From Enterococcus xiangfangensis (GTDB taxonomy: Bacteria; Bacillota; Bacilli; Lactobacillales; Enterococcaceae): 64,000 nt of DNA. The stretch is taken from contig NZ_BJDX01000003.1 of NCBI RefSeq assembly GCF_005405365.1, positions 300,278-364,277 on the forward strand. Reading direction: 5' to 3'. A model generated the notes under the pieces. The model was not told the origin of the DNA. It ran no database searches and worked only from the letters and a program-made list of their open reading frames with translations. Shown here piece after piece: positions 53,192 to 62,607 of the stretch. A program made the translations under genes and the position numbers. Every line of letters begins with the position of its first letter. The first letter of the stretch is position 1.

Positions 53192-53220
53192 TTGACTTTT
53201 TTCAAGAATATAGTTAGTAT
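53192..53220 (+). promoter_or_regulatory. Promoter of the marR-nmrA pair
   Basis: TTGACT, a 17-base spacer and TAGTAT. The -10 lies within the first palindromic operator (53214-53225). Confidence 0.65.
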
Positions 53221-53249
53221 GCTAATCAAATAAAGTTAGCGCGCTAACT
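53214..53249. promoter_or_regulatory. Tandem palindromic operators for the MarR regulator
   Basis: TTAGTATGCTAA (53214-53225) and AGTTAGCGCGCTAACT (53234-53249) share the half-site pair TTAG-N4-CTAA. Their centres are 22 bp apart, about two helical turns. The first covers the -10 and the second lies between the transcription start and the RBS, an arrangement expected for tight autorepression. Confidence 0.7.
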
Positions 53250-53263
53250 AAAAGGAGCGACCA

Positions 53264-53674
53264 ATGAATACTGGCTATTTATTAATGAATATTTCCAAAA
53301 AGCTAAAATACGATCTTAATCAAGCATTATTAGAAAAAGGGATCACAGTTCAGCAATGGGCGGTTATCCAACAAGTGGATCTAAAGGAACCAGTAACTGC
53401 TACGGAATTGGTTCACATTCTTGATATGGACAAACCAACGATTTCCGGCATTGTTCAACGACTTGAGAAAAAAGAGCTGCTTGTTAAAAGAGATCATCCA
53501 ACAGATAAACGTTCTTTTTTATTATCTTTAACGGAGATTGGAAGAAGTGCCCTGGAAGATTATCAACAATTGAGCGATCATATCGTTGATAATCTTCTAT
53601 CGATTTTAACCGAGCAAGAACAAGCGTCATTCAATCATTTATTATCCAAAATCAATCAAGAAATGAGGGATTAA
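53264..53674 (+). CDS. MarR-family transcriptional regulator
   Basis: 136 residues with the winged-helix MarR core: QWAVIQQVDLKEPVTATELVHIL, DKPTISGIVQRLEKKELL and the wing DHPTDKRSFLLSLT. The DR-x-K-type wing is canonical (here TDKRS). RBS AAAGGAGCG precedes ATG 53264. It is the first gene of a two-gene unit with the NmrA-like reductase and very likely represses its own promoter through the palindromes just upstream. No ligand-binding cysteine is evident. Confidence 0.92.
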   Translation: MNTGYLLMNISKKLKYDLNQALLEKGITVQQWAVIQQVDLKEPVTATELVHILDMDKPTISGIVQRLEKKELLVKRDHPTDKRSFLLSLTEIGRSALEDYQQLSDHIVDNLLSILTEQEQASFNHLLSKINQEMRD

Positions 53675-53676
53675 GT

Positions 53677-54534
53677 GTGGATCACATACTCATAATCGGA
53701 GGAACGGGGAACATTGGCTTTCCTTTAATCGAGAGTTTAGCCAAAAAAGAAAATGTGACAATGACAATCGGTATGCATAATCCAGCTCAAGAGAAATTTG
53801 CAGGGATGAAAAATGTAACAATCACTCATTTTGATTTTCTTGATCCAAGCACGTTTCCAGCAGCATTTTCTGGCGTAAATAAAGTCTTTTTTATTCGGCC
53901 GCCGCAACTTTCTAATCCGAAAGCAGATATGTTTCCATTTTTGTCTTATGCGAAGCAGCAAAATATTCAGCAGATCGTCTTTGTTTCTCTAATCGGTGTT
54001 GAGAAAAATCCAATGACGCCGCATCATAAAATCGAAAAAATGATTAAGCAGTTGAAATTGCCCTACACATTCATCCAACCGAGCTTTTTCATGCAAAATT
54101 TAAACACTACCCACCAAGAAGACATTAAGGTTGCTCATGATTTATTTATTCCGGCAGGTCATTCAAAAACTAGCTTCATTGATACAAGAGATATTGGCGA
54201 AGCGGCTGCTGTCTGTTTAACAAATGTCAAATACTTAAACCAAGCATTAGAAATTACTGGACCGACAGCGTTAACTTATGATGAAATCGCTAAAGAGATG
54301 AGTGAGATTTTAAGCACAACGATTTCTTATAGTCGGCCAAGTTTATTGAAATTTCGGCAGGTCATGATCAAGCGTGGAGTTGCTAAAGATTACGTAAACG
54401 TGATGGTGCTGCTTTATTTGATCACACAATTAGGAAATGCAAAAAAAGTAACGAATGTATTGGAAACGATCCTCGACCGTCCGCCTAGAACGATCAAAGA
54501 ATACCTAGCCGACTACAAAGATTGTTTTATGTAA
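53677..54534 (+). CDS. NmrA-family NAD(P)-binding protein / quinone oxidoreductase-like
   Basis: 285 residues of the atypical SDR (NmrA/QorB-like) type: N-terminal GGTGNIG dinucleotide-binding loop (about 8-14), VFFIRPPQLSNP, FVSLIGVEKNPMTPHHKIEKMI and YTFIQPSFFMQNL, all seen in this family. GTG 53677 begins three bases after the marR stop, with GAGGGA inside marR. The MarR partnership suggests induction by a toxic electrophile or quinone, with this protein in its reduction or as a redox sensor. Confidence 0.85.
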   Translation: MDHILIIGGTGNIGFPLIESLAKKENVTMTIGMHNPAQEKFAGMKNVTITHFDFLDPSTFPAAFSGVNKVFFIRPPQLSNPKADMFPFLSYAKQQNIQQIVFVSLIGVEKNPMTPHHKIEKMIKQLKLPYTFIQPSFFMQNLNTTHQEDIKVAHDLFIPAGHSKTSFIDTRDIGEAAAVCLTNVKYLNQALEITGPTALTYDEIAKEMSEILSTTISYSRPSLLKFRQVMIKRGVAKDYVNVMVLLYLITQLGNAKKVTNVLETILDRPPRTIKEYLADYKDCFM

Positions 54535-54586
54535 TAAAAAATAATAGGGATAAATCTTGATAAATAACTATTAGAAAAGATAGATG

Positions 54587-54619
54587 AAAAGGATCTGCGG
54601 ACTGTCCGCAGATCCTTTT
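54587..54619. terminator. Bidirectional terminator between convergent genes
   Basis: AAAAGGATCTGCGGA and TCCGCAGATCCTTTT form a perfect 15 bp stem around CTG. Confidence 0.9.
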
Positions 54620-54633
54620 AGTGTTTGCTGATT

Positions 54634-54987
54634 TTAGACTGTTTGTATCTCACTTGTTGTCACGACATCGATACCAGTATTTAAAAGATTTTCGATTGCG
54701 ACATCACCAATGTTGACAGGCGCTTGCAGCTGAATAGTATTAATGGTCTTCATCGCTTCCAACACAGCGGTTTTAGGAATACCATCAGTTGTTTTTACGG
54801 AGCAAAGAGCTGAATTGCCTCCGTTGACACGGATCGTTGAAGTGACTACGCGGACAGGATTCGTCGCTTCTGCTTTTCCGTATTTTACGCCTTTATTGCA
54901 GCTATGACCGCTGACTTTGTAATCATTCGTCTCATCTACTGTTAAATGGCAGCCTTTAGGGCACATAATACAGATAAAATTTTTCAT
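54634..54987 (-). CDS. DUF1667 protein, probable small subunit of a glycerol-3-phosphate dehydrogenase complex
   Basis: 117 residues. N-terminal cysteines CIMCPKGC and GHSCNKG are the DUF1667 hallmark and probably bind an Fe-S cluster. In many anaerobic and facultative Firmicutes this gene follows a GlpA-like and a GlpB-like flavoprotein, exactly as here. ATG 54987 lies nine bases after AGGAGGT, which overlaps the end of the preceding gene. Probably the electron-transfer subunit of the complex. Confidence 0.85.
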   Translation of the reverse strand: MKNFICIMCPKGCHLTVDETNDYKVSGHSCNKGVKYGKAEATNPVRVVTSTIRVNGGNSALCSVKTTDGIPKTAVLEAMKTINTIQLQAPVNIGDVAIENLLNTGIDVVTTSEIQTV

Positions 54988-54989
54988 TC

Positions 54990-56246
54990 TTACTTGACCT
55001 CCTCGACACAAATTTCCAATTCGCCATTCGCTACTTTATCCAAGATTTTTTTTGACAGTTTGATTTTTTCCATTTCACCAGGTACGATGTAGCTTTTTTT
55101 CTGTTTCGTTAAAACTTCGCCTTGTGATTTAATCAAAATCTGGCTTTCATCGAAAACTTGATTGACGCGGAAGAAAAGTTCCACCCTCCGAGCGACATTT
55201 TCATTACGGATCAATTGAGGAACGACATAGGTCACGTGCTCCCCGTTTTTGACAGTGAGACAGCTTGATTGTTCTTTTTCTTGATCTAAAATATAATCGG
55301 CAGCAGCGGTTCCAGCTTTGATACTTTCCGCAGTTACGAAGTCGACCAAATCGTGGACGTGAACTACATTTCCGCAGGCAAAGATTCCAGGAGTCGAGGT
55401 CTCCATATTTTCGTAAACAAAAGGACCGCTAGTTTTAGCGTCTAAGTTGAGTTTTGCATCACGACTCAATTCATTTTCCGGCAATAAACCAACAGATAAC
55501 AAAATCGTATCGCAATCAAACGTACGCTCTGTTCCAGCAATCGGCTGCCGTTTGTCATCGACTTTTGAAACAACGACTTGCTCGACGCGATTTTTGCCAC
55601 GAATTTCAGTGATCGTATGGGAAAGATACAACGGAATATTAAAATCGTCTAGGCATTGAACGATGTTTCTTGTCAAACCGCCAGAGTAGGGCATCACTTC
55701 GATACAAGCCAAAACTTCTGCTCCTTCTAAGGTCATTCGCCGCGCCATGATCAGACCGATATCACCTGAACCTAAAATAATAACTTTTTTGCCAACTAAA
55801 TAGCCCTCCATGTTGACATAGCGTTGCGCTGTACCAGCTGTGTAGACACCAGCTGGCCGGCTACCAGCAATGCCGATCGCTCCACGTGTTCGTTCGCGGC
55901 AGCCCATCGCGAAGACTAAAGCTTTGGCTTTTAAAATTTGATAACCTTGATTTTTATTGACGATATGAACTTCCTTGTCCTCGGTGACTTCTAACACCAT
56001 CGTGTCTAAAAGAACGGTGATCTCCGTTTTTTGAACTTGATCAATAAAACGCGCCGCATATTCAGGACCAGTCAACTCTTCTTTAAAATGATGCAGTCCA
56101 AATCCATTATGGATACATTGATTCAAAATCCCACCCAATTTTTGGTCGCGTTCAATAATCAAAATGTCTTTGATGCCATTTTCATAAGCAGCGGTTGCGG
56201 CTGCTAATCCAGCGGGACCGCCACCAATCACAATTAAATCATGCAT
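54990..56246 (-). CDS. FAD-dependent pyridine nucleotide-disulfide-type oxidoreductase, GlpB-like
   Basis: 418 residues with two dinucleotide folds: FAD site GGGPAGLAAA (about 8-17), a GSGDIGLIMARR second site near residue 160, and an FAD-binding GIFACGN near 290. The GCRERTRG segment (CRERT) is typical of the NAD(FAD)-dehydrogenase partner in Glp-like complexes and of opine dehydrogenase-type enzymes. It follows the GlpA-like gene by one base and precedes DUF1667. It likely passes electrons from glycerol-3-phosphate oxidation to NAD or another carrier. Confidence 0.85.
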   Translation of the reverse strand: MHDLIVIGGGPAGLAAATAAYENGIKDILIIERDQKLGGILNQCIHNGFGLHHFKEELTGPEYAARFIDQVQKTEITVLLDTMVLEVTEDKEVHIVNKNQGYQILKAKALVFAMGCRERTRGAIGIAGSRPAGVYTAGTAQRYVNMEGYLVGKKVIILGSGDIGLIMARRMTLEGAEVLACIEVMPYSGGLTRNIVQCLDDFNIPLYLSHTITEIRGKNRVEQVVVSKVDDKRQPIAGTERTFDCDTILLSVGLLPENELSRDAKLNLDAKTSGPFVYENMETSTPGIFACGNVVHVHDLVDFVTAESIKAGTAAADYILDQEKEQSSCLTVKNGEHVTYVVPQLIRNENVARRVELFFRVNQVFDESQILIKSQGEVLTKQKKSYIVPGEMEKIKLSKKILDKVANGELEICVEEVK

Positions 56247-56247
56247 A

Positions 56248-57696
56248 TTAACGTCCTCCTTTGGTAGCTTCGACTAAAACATAGCTGCCTTCGCGATCTT
56301 GTAAAATGTCTAAAGGCGAGCGGTCCAACTCATCGGCTAGAATGTCAACAACTCGCGGACCACAAAAACCACCTTGACAACGTCCCATGCCCGCATTACA
56401 TCTGCGTTTGATTCCATCGATAGAAACGGGGGGGATAGGAGAGTGTACAGCTGTTCGAATCTCGCCTTCAGTGACAGTCTCGCAGCGACAAATAACTCTG
56501 CCATAAGTATTATTCTTAGCAATCGCTTCATTTTTTTCCTTAAAATCTAGTTCTTGGAAAATAATTTTTTCCCGTGAATCGATATAAGATTCTTTCTGTT
56601 TAAATTTTTTTCCTACCGCTTGTTCTAGCAATTCGATTGCGTAAACGGCGATCGCTGGGGCAGCCGTCAGACCGGGAGATTTAATCCCAGCTAAATCGAT
56701 AAAACCAGGAGCGGCCTCTTGTAAGATAAAATCATCAGCGGTGCTATTAGCACGTACACCAGAAAAATTACGGATCGATTGTCGCAAATTAAGATCAGGC
56801 ACTGATTTTTTTGCCAAATCAACGACTGTTTTAAGTCCTGCAATCGTATTTCCCGTATCATTTCCGCTGTCTAAATCATTGCGTCTAATACTTTCTGAGT
56901 TCGGTCCAACAACTAAATTGCCATGGACAGTTGGACTGATCAAGACCCCTTTACCGCTACTAGAAGGGCATTGAAAAACAACGTGCTGAACGACGGTACC
57001 TTCTGATTTATCTAACAAATAATACTCGCCGCGATTTGGTTTGATTTCGAAATTTGGTTCCGCGATCAAGTTGTGAATATCATCAGAGTGGACACCAGCG
57101 GCATTAAATATATATTTTGTCTGATACGTTGCTTTATTTGTCGTAACTTCATAGCCGTCTGTTATCTGTTTGATGGCTGTCACTCGATTATTCAAAGCAA
57201 TCTCTACATCATTTTTTACAGCAGTTTCTGCTAAAGCGAGGCAGAATTCCCATGGATTTACGATTGCTGCAGTCGGAGCGTAAAGAGCACCAAGGGCTTT
57301 ATGGGAAAGATTCGGTTCTTTTTCAAAAAGGGCTGATTGATCAAGAATCTCTAATTCTTTCACGCCATTTTTGACGCCACGCTCATAAAGTGCCCGAATG
57401 AGAGTTAATTCTTCTGCTGAAAAGGCGACTACGAGTGAGCCGATTTGATTATAATGGACTGAAAGTTTTTGACAGAGCATTTTTGCTCGGTTAGCGCCTT
57501 CAACATTTAATTTTGCCATCAAAGTACCAGGTTCCGGATCGTAGCCGGCGTGCAAAATAGCACTGTTAGCTCTAGTAGCGCCTAGACTCACATCATTTTC
57601 AGCTTCCAGGACTAACGTGGTTAATTGGCGTTTGCCCAATTCATAGGCGGTCGCAGCACCGACAATTCCGCAACCGATTACAATTACATCATACAT
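56248..57696 (-). CDS. FAD-dependent glycerol-3-phosphate dehydrogenase-like protein with BFD-type [2Fe-2S] domain (GlpA-like)
   Basis: 482 residues: a DAO-fold FAD domain with GCGIVGAATAYELGKR at the N-terminus (about 8-23) and GARANSAILHAGYD, then a C-terminal bacterioferritin-associated-ferredoxin-like domain with cysteines CRCETV and CNAGMGRCQGGFC. The start is ATG 57696 after TAGGAGG; a longer frame to 57825 would begin inside the leader terminator. First gene of the three-gene Glp-like unit and preceded by a GlpP-type terminator leader, which supports glycerol-3-phosphate as substrate. An L-2-hydroxyglutarate-oxidase-like activity cannot be excluded. Confidence 0.85.
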   Translation of the reverse strand: MYDVIVIGCGIVGAATAYELGKRQLTTLVLEAENDVSLGATRANSAILHAGYDPEPGTLMAKLNVEGANRAKMLCQKLSVHYNQIGSLVVAFSAEELTLIRALYERGVKNGVKELEILDQSALFEKEPNLSHKALGALYAPTAAIVNPWEFCLALAETAVKNDVEIALNNRVTAIKQITDGYEVTTNKATYQTKYIFNAAGVHSDDIHNLIAEPNFEIKPNRGEYYLLDKSEGTVVQHVVFQCPSSSGKGVLISPTVHGNLVVGPNSESIRRNDLDSGNDTGNTIAGLKTVVDLAKKSVPDLNLRQSIRNFSGVRANSTADDFILQEAAPGFIDLAGIKSPGLTAAPAIAVYAIELLEQAVGKKFKQKESYIDSREKIIFQELDFKEKNEAIAKNNTYGRVICRCETVTEGEIRTAVHSPIPPVSIDGIKRRCNAGMGRCQGGFCGPRVVDILADELDRSPLDILQDREGSYVLVEATKGGR

Positions 57697-57754
57697 AAAT
57701 TTTCCTCCTACGTATTCGAGTGAACAGCCACTCAGAGTTTGTTTGGATTGCAGC

Positions 57755-57812
57755 AAAAAAAGAGTATAGGAAACAAACGCCAATGTTTGTTGACGTTTGC
57801 GGCTATACTCTT
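57755..57812 (-). promoter_or_regulatory. Leader terminator, probable GlpP antitermination site
   Basis: On the minus strand AAGAGTATAG...CTATACTCTT closes a hairpin with an inner GCAAACG/CGTTTG stem and is followed by T7. It stands between glpP and the GlpA-like gene, 59 bases before the latter's start. By analogy with the B. subtilis glpD leader, GlpP with glycerol-3-phosphate would prevent termination here. Confidence 0.75.
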
Positions 57813-57873
57813 TTATCTCTAGCAATTATTTAGTTAACTGTATTATAACACTTATAAAAAAGTTCAACAATCA

Positions 57874-58443
57874 CTAAACAGCCCATATCGAACTTTTGGT
57901 GGTCGAAACGGCAAGGCTACCAGCACCTAATGCGCCCATGATATCTTCCTTATCACGAATCAATCCACCAACGATTAATGGCTTTCTAGAGTGATTGACC
58001 AGCTCTTTAATAATTTTTGGAGCGATGTTTGGGAGAACTTCAATTAAATCCGCTTCAGAATATCTTAGTTGACGATCGATATTTTCTAAGGCAGAAGAAT
58101 CTAGTAAAAAAAAACGTTGGATTGCTAATAGATGATGTTTTTTTGCTTGGCGAATAATGGTTGGCTTCGTTGAAATGATCCCGTCAAAAGAAGTGGTTTG
58201 TTTGATGTAGTCGATCGCTTTTTCATCAGAAGATAAGCCTTTGACTAAATCGGCGTGTAAAATCGCTGTTTTACCGCTAGTTTTGATTTTGTTGGACAGT
58301 TCAGTTAATTCCATAATATGTGACTGGAGAATAAAAATAACTTCTGCTTCTGAGTTTAGGGCAGCTTCTAAATCGGTTTCATTTTTTGTGGCTGCGATCA
58401 CTGGGGCAAGTTCTAGCTTTTGATACAATTCATGAAAATTCAT
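57874..58443 (-). CDS. glpP: Glycerol-3-phosphate-responsive antiterminator GlpP
   Basis: 189 residues with a TIM-barrel-like GlpP fold: PVIAATKNETDLEAAL, VIFILQSHI, HADLVKGLSSDEKAIDYIK, GIISTKP and the C-terminal PLIVGGLIRDKEDIMGALGAGSLAVSTT. GlpP binds glycerol-3-phosphate and the leader mRNA of glp genes and blocks termination. ATG 58443 follows AAGGAGTT; the frame to 58470 has no RBS. It lies directly upstream of the leader terminator and the GlpA/GlpB-like genes that it is expected to control. Confidence 0.92.
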   Translation of the reverse strand: MNFHELYQKLELAPVIAATKNETDLEAALNSEAEVIFILQSHIMELTELSNKIKTSGKTAILHADLVKGLSSDEKAIDYIKQTTSFDGIISTKPTIIRQAKKHHLLAIQRFFLLDSSALENIDRQLRYSEADLIEVLPNIAPKIIKELVNHSRKPLIVGGLIRDKEDIMGALGAGSLAVSTTKSSIWAV

Positions 58444-58743
58444 CCAACATAACTCCTTCGACTTTCTCACTTTTTATTTTACCATGAGAAAAAAAGAAGG
58501 AAAAGGACTGTTTCTGATGATTAAATTAAAAGGGAGGCTACGATTAACTTAGTAGACATAAAATATCAAGTGTAAACTAAAGTAATCTTATTAGAAATTG
58601 TTTAGTATAAGAAGAGGTGAACGAATTTTTTAATGAACAGTTTGAGTAAGCTGAAAAGTATCTGATCAATGCATTTTACAAGTGTTTTTTTGAGTTGCTT
58701 CTGCTATAGTTTAATTTAGAATTTAAGATGAAGGATGTTAAGC

Positions 58744-59685
58744 ATGAAAAAAGGGATTTTGTTAGTAAATTTAGGAACACCCGAGGAACCGACACCGAAG
58801 GCCGTAAAAAGCTTTTTAGCTGAGTTTTTATCGGATCGTCGAGTAATCAGGTGGCCACGTTGGGTGTGGCTGCCGATCTTACACGGAATTGTATTACAGA
58901 TTCGTCCTAGAAAAACCGCGCGTACGTATCAAAAAATTTGGCGTGAAGAAGGTTCGCCGCTTTGGATATATACTAAAAAACAGACGGTCTTATTACAAGC
59001 ACTCATGCCAGATGCAATCGTTCGTTACGCAATGACGTATGGCGATCCTGGAATTCAAGAAACACTTGCTGAGATGAAACAAGCTGGGATGACGGACTTA
59101 TGTGTTGTTCCATTGTATCCGCAATATTCTGAAACTACGGTCGCACCAATCTATGATCAAATCAGCCGAGTTTATCAAAAAGCAGCGGAGATTCCGCAGC
59201 TTAGAATTTCTAATTCATTTTACGATCATGAAGGATACATACAATTACTGGCAGATCAGATCAAGCAGCATCTGGCTAGTAAAACATTCGATATGATTTT
59301 ATTTTCATATCACGGGATCCCTGTTTCGATAGTAGAACAAGGCGACCCTTATGAAGAACAGTGTAAACGGACTACGCAGAAAGTTATGGAAAAATTAGGG
59401 GATATTCCTTATGCACATTCCTATCAATCGAAGTTTGGACCAGGGCAGTGGTTGACACCGATGACGTCGGAAACATTAAAGGCTTTTCCAAGTCAAAATG
59501 TCAAAAAGGTGTTAGTGATCACTCCAGGTTTTGTGGCAGACTGTTTGGAAACAATCGAGGAAATCGATGATGAGAACCGTGGGTATTTTATGGAAAACGG
59601 TGGCGACTATTTTGAATACGTGCATCCATTTAATGATTCACCAAAATTCACCAATATTTTGCACTCTATAATAGAAGAAATGTAA
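58744..59685 (+). CDS. hemH: Ferrochelatase (coproporphyrin/protoporphyrin type)
   Basis: 313 residues with the ferrochelatase core: GILLVNLGTPEEPTP at the N-terminus, PLYPQYSETT, the metal-ligand His190 in FSYHGIP, QSKFGPGQWLTP and the Glu-containing CLETIEEID. It inserts Fe2+ into a porphyrin. ATG 58744 lies nine bases after AAGGA; an ATG nine bases earlier is less well placed. No other haem-synthesis gene is in the window, and enterococci generally cannot make porphyrin, so it may use imported porphyrins. It is flanked by terminators. Confidence 0.92.
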   Translation: MKKGILLVNLGTPEEPTPKAVKSFLAEFLSDRRVIRWPRWVWLPILHGIVLQIRPRKTARTYQKIWREEGSPLWIYTKKQTVLLQALMPDAIVRYAMTYGDPGIQETLAEMKQAGMTDLCVVPLYPQYSETTVAPIYDQISRVYQKAAEIPQLRISNSFYDHEGYIQLLADQIKQHLASKTFDMILFSYHGIPVSIVEQGDPYEEQCKRTTQKVMEKLGDIPYAHSYQSKFGPGQWLTPMTSETLKAFPSQNVKKVLVITPGFVADCLETIEEIDDENRGYFMENGGDYFEYVHPFNDSPKFTNILHSIIEEM

Positions 59686-59736
59686 AAAATCGATCGTCAA
59701 AAGGCAGTGTACGGACTTTTGACGGTCGATTTTTTA
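59684..59736. terminator. Bidirectional terminator hemH/trpS
   Basis: AAAAAATCGATCGTCAAAAG pairs with CTTTTGACGGTCGATTTTTT (one mismatch), loop ~12 bases. Confidence 0.9.
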
Positions 59737-59752
59737 AGCTTTAAGTAATTAG

Positions 59753-60790
<1,038 letters not shown>

Positions 60791-60941
60791 TCAATAGTCT
60801 CTTCAAATACTACCTTTTTTTTTCAGACAAGACAACTCTTATTGTTGTATTTGTTGAAAGATCCCATAGTGAATATGTAAGGAAACATCACATAGAAACA
60901 GAAGCAATTCAAATGTTTTTTTCTAATTACAGGTATTTTTC

Positions 60942-60971
60942 TTTACAAAGTAAAAATATTTAGCATATAAT
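60942..60971 (+). promoter_or_regulatory. Promoter of the amino acid ABC transporter operon
   Basis: TTTACA, an 18-base spacer and TATAAT, about 55 bases before the ATPase start. Confidence 0.6.
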
Positions 60972-61025
60972 TAGACCCACATTGGAATAATTAGAGAATA
61001 ATAAGGAAAAAAGAGGTGGTTAAAC

Positions 61026-61763
61026 ATGCCAATGGTGGAATTTAAGCATGTAGAAAAATACTATGGGAAGTTTCATGCCTTGAAAAATATTAACTTGAGT
61101 TTTGAAAAAGGTGAGGTCGTTGTAGTTATCGGACCATCGGGTTCAGGGAAAAGTACAATGTTACGTTGTATCAACGGTCTAGAAGAAATTACTTCAGGGC
61201 AACTGATGGTGAATGACAAAGACTTACATAGCAAAGATGTTAAGTTGAAAGATATTCGAAAAAATATTGGAATGGTCTTTCAACACTTTAATCTTTATCC
61301 TAATAAGACAGCGTTAGAAAATATTACGTTAGCACCAATCAAAGTTTTGAAACAATCTTCTGAACAAGCGATAAAAACTGCTGAAAAATTATTGGATCGT
61401 GTAGACATGTTAGATAAGAAGGATTCGTACCCTTCGATGTTATCCGGAGGCCAGCAACAACGGATTGCCATCGCCCGTGGTTTAGCGATGAATCCCGACT
61501 TGCTGCTTTTTGATGAGCCGACTTCTGCACTAGATCCAGAAATGATTGGCGACGTCTTGAATGTCATGAAAAAAATTGCCCGCGACGGTATGTCGATGAT
61601 CGTCGTGACTCACGAGATGGGATTTGCGAAAGAAGTAGCCGATCGTATCATTTTCATGGCAAATGGGGAAGTGCTAGAAGACACACGAGATGTCAAAGGA
61701 TTCTTTGATAAGCCACAAGAGGAGCGAGCACAACAATTTGTCAGCAAAGTAATCAATCATTAG
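61026..61763 (+). CDS. Polar amino acid ABC transporter ATP-binding protein (GlnQ/GluA-like)
   Basis: 245 residues. Walker A GPSGSGKS, Q-loop VFQHFNL, signature LSGGQQQR, Walker B LLLFDEPTSALDPE and switch THEMGFAKEVADR are those of the polar amino acid subgroup (GlnQ, HisP, ArtP). RBS AGAGGTGG precedes ATG 61026; a second ATG two codons later is possible. It drives the two permeases and uses the binding protein encoded next. Confidence 0.93.
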   Translation: MPMVEFKHVEKYYGKFHALKNINLSFEKGEVVVVIGPSGSGKSTMLRCINGLEEITSGQLMVNDKDLHSKDVKLKDIRKNIGMVFQHFNLYPNKTALENITLAPIKVLKQSSEQAIKTAEKLLDRVDMLDKKDSYPSMLSGGQQQRIAIARGLAMNPDLLLFDEPTSALDPEMIGDVLNVMKKIARDGMSMIVVTHEMGFAKEVADRIIFMANGEVLEDTRDVKGFFDKPQEERAQQFVSKVINH

Positions 61764-61773
61764 GAGGCGGCGT

Positions 61774-62607
61774 ATGTCGAAGTTAAAAAAAATAGGCGCC
61801 CTTTTATTTTTACCGCTGCTTGTTGTGATCATTCTGTCAGGCTGTAAAGGAAAAAGTGTCGCAAATGAAAACATCGCAAAGCGTATCAAAGATGAGCCGA
61901 CCATCGTATGGGGCGTGAAATATGATACGCGTCTATTTGGCATGATGGATATCAAAACACGGAAAGTTGAAGGTTTTGATATTGATATCGCCAAAGCGAT
62001 CACTAAAGAAATTTTAGGAAAAGAAGGCAAGGCTGAATTTACCGAAGTGACGTCAAAGACGCGGATTCCATTGTTGAAAAATGGAAATATTGATGCGATC
62101 ATTGCTACGATGACGATCACTGAAGAGCGGAAAGAGCAAGTTGATTTTTCTGATATTTATTTTGATGCTGGGCAATCGTTGCTAGTTAAAAAAGGGAGTC
62201 CCATCAAAGATGTCAAAAGTTTGACTGCTGAAGATACTGTTTTAGCCGTCAAGGGATCTACTTCAAGTATCAATATCCGCAAAAATGCGCCAGATGCCAA
62301 AATCCTTGAATTGGAAAATTATGCTGAAGCATTTACTGCATTGCAATCAGGTCAAGGTCAAGCGATGACAACAGATAACGCCATTTTGTTAGGAATGGCT
62401 TCTGAAAATAAAAACTATGAATTAGCAGGCGGTGCTTTTACAAACGAACCTTATGGAATCGCCATCAATAAAGGTCAAGATGACTTCTTGCAAGAGGTCG
62501 ATACCGCATTGTCTAAAATGCATGATAATGGTACCTACGATAAAATTTTTGAAAAATGGTTCCCTAAAGATGCAGATGGTCGAGCGAAAAAGGGGGCGCA
62601 TTTTTAA
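61774..62607 (+). CDS. Glutamate/glutamine-type substrate-binding lipoprotein
   Basis: 277 residues: signal peptide with lipobox LSGC (Cys25), then the SBP_bac_3 fold (IVWGVKYDTRLFGMMD, GFDIDIAKAITKEI, IIATMTITEERKEQVDFSDIYF). This family binds polar or acidic amino acids; the pattern and operon order fit glutamate or glutamine importers of Lactobacillales and Corynebacterium GluABCD, but the ligand is not certain. RBS TAGGAGGCG. The stop overlaps the permease ATG by one base. Confidence 0.9.
   Translation: MSKLKKIGALLFLPLLVVIILSGCKGKSVANENIAKRIKDEPTIVWGVKYDTRLFGMMDIKTRKVEGFDIDIAKAITKEILGKEGKAEFTEVTSKTRIPLLKNGNIDAIIATMTITEERKEQVDFSDIYFDAGQSLLVKKGSPIKDVKSLTAEDTVLAVKGSTSSINIRKNAPDAKILELENYAEAFTALQSGQGQAMTTDNAILLGMASENKNYELAGGAFTNEPYGIAINKGQDDFLQEVDTALSKMHDNGTYDKIFEKWFPKDADGRAKKGAHF

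Noticed and set aside
57697..57825. Longer N-terminus for the GlpA-like protein
   Set aside because: The extra 43 codons are the leader terminator read as protein; ATG 57696 has a perfect RBS and begins the FAD motif.
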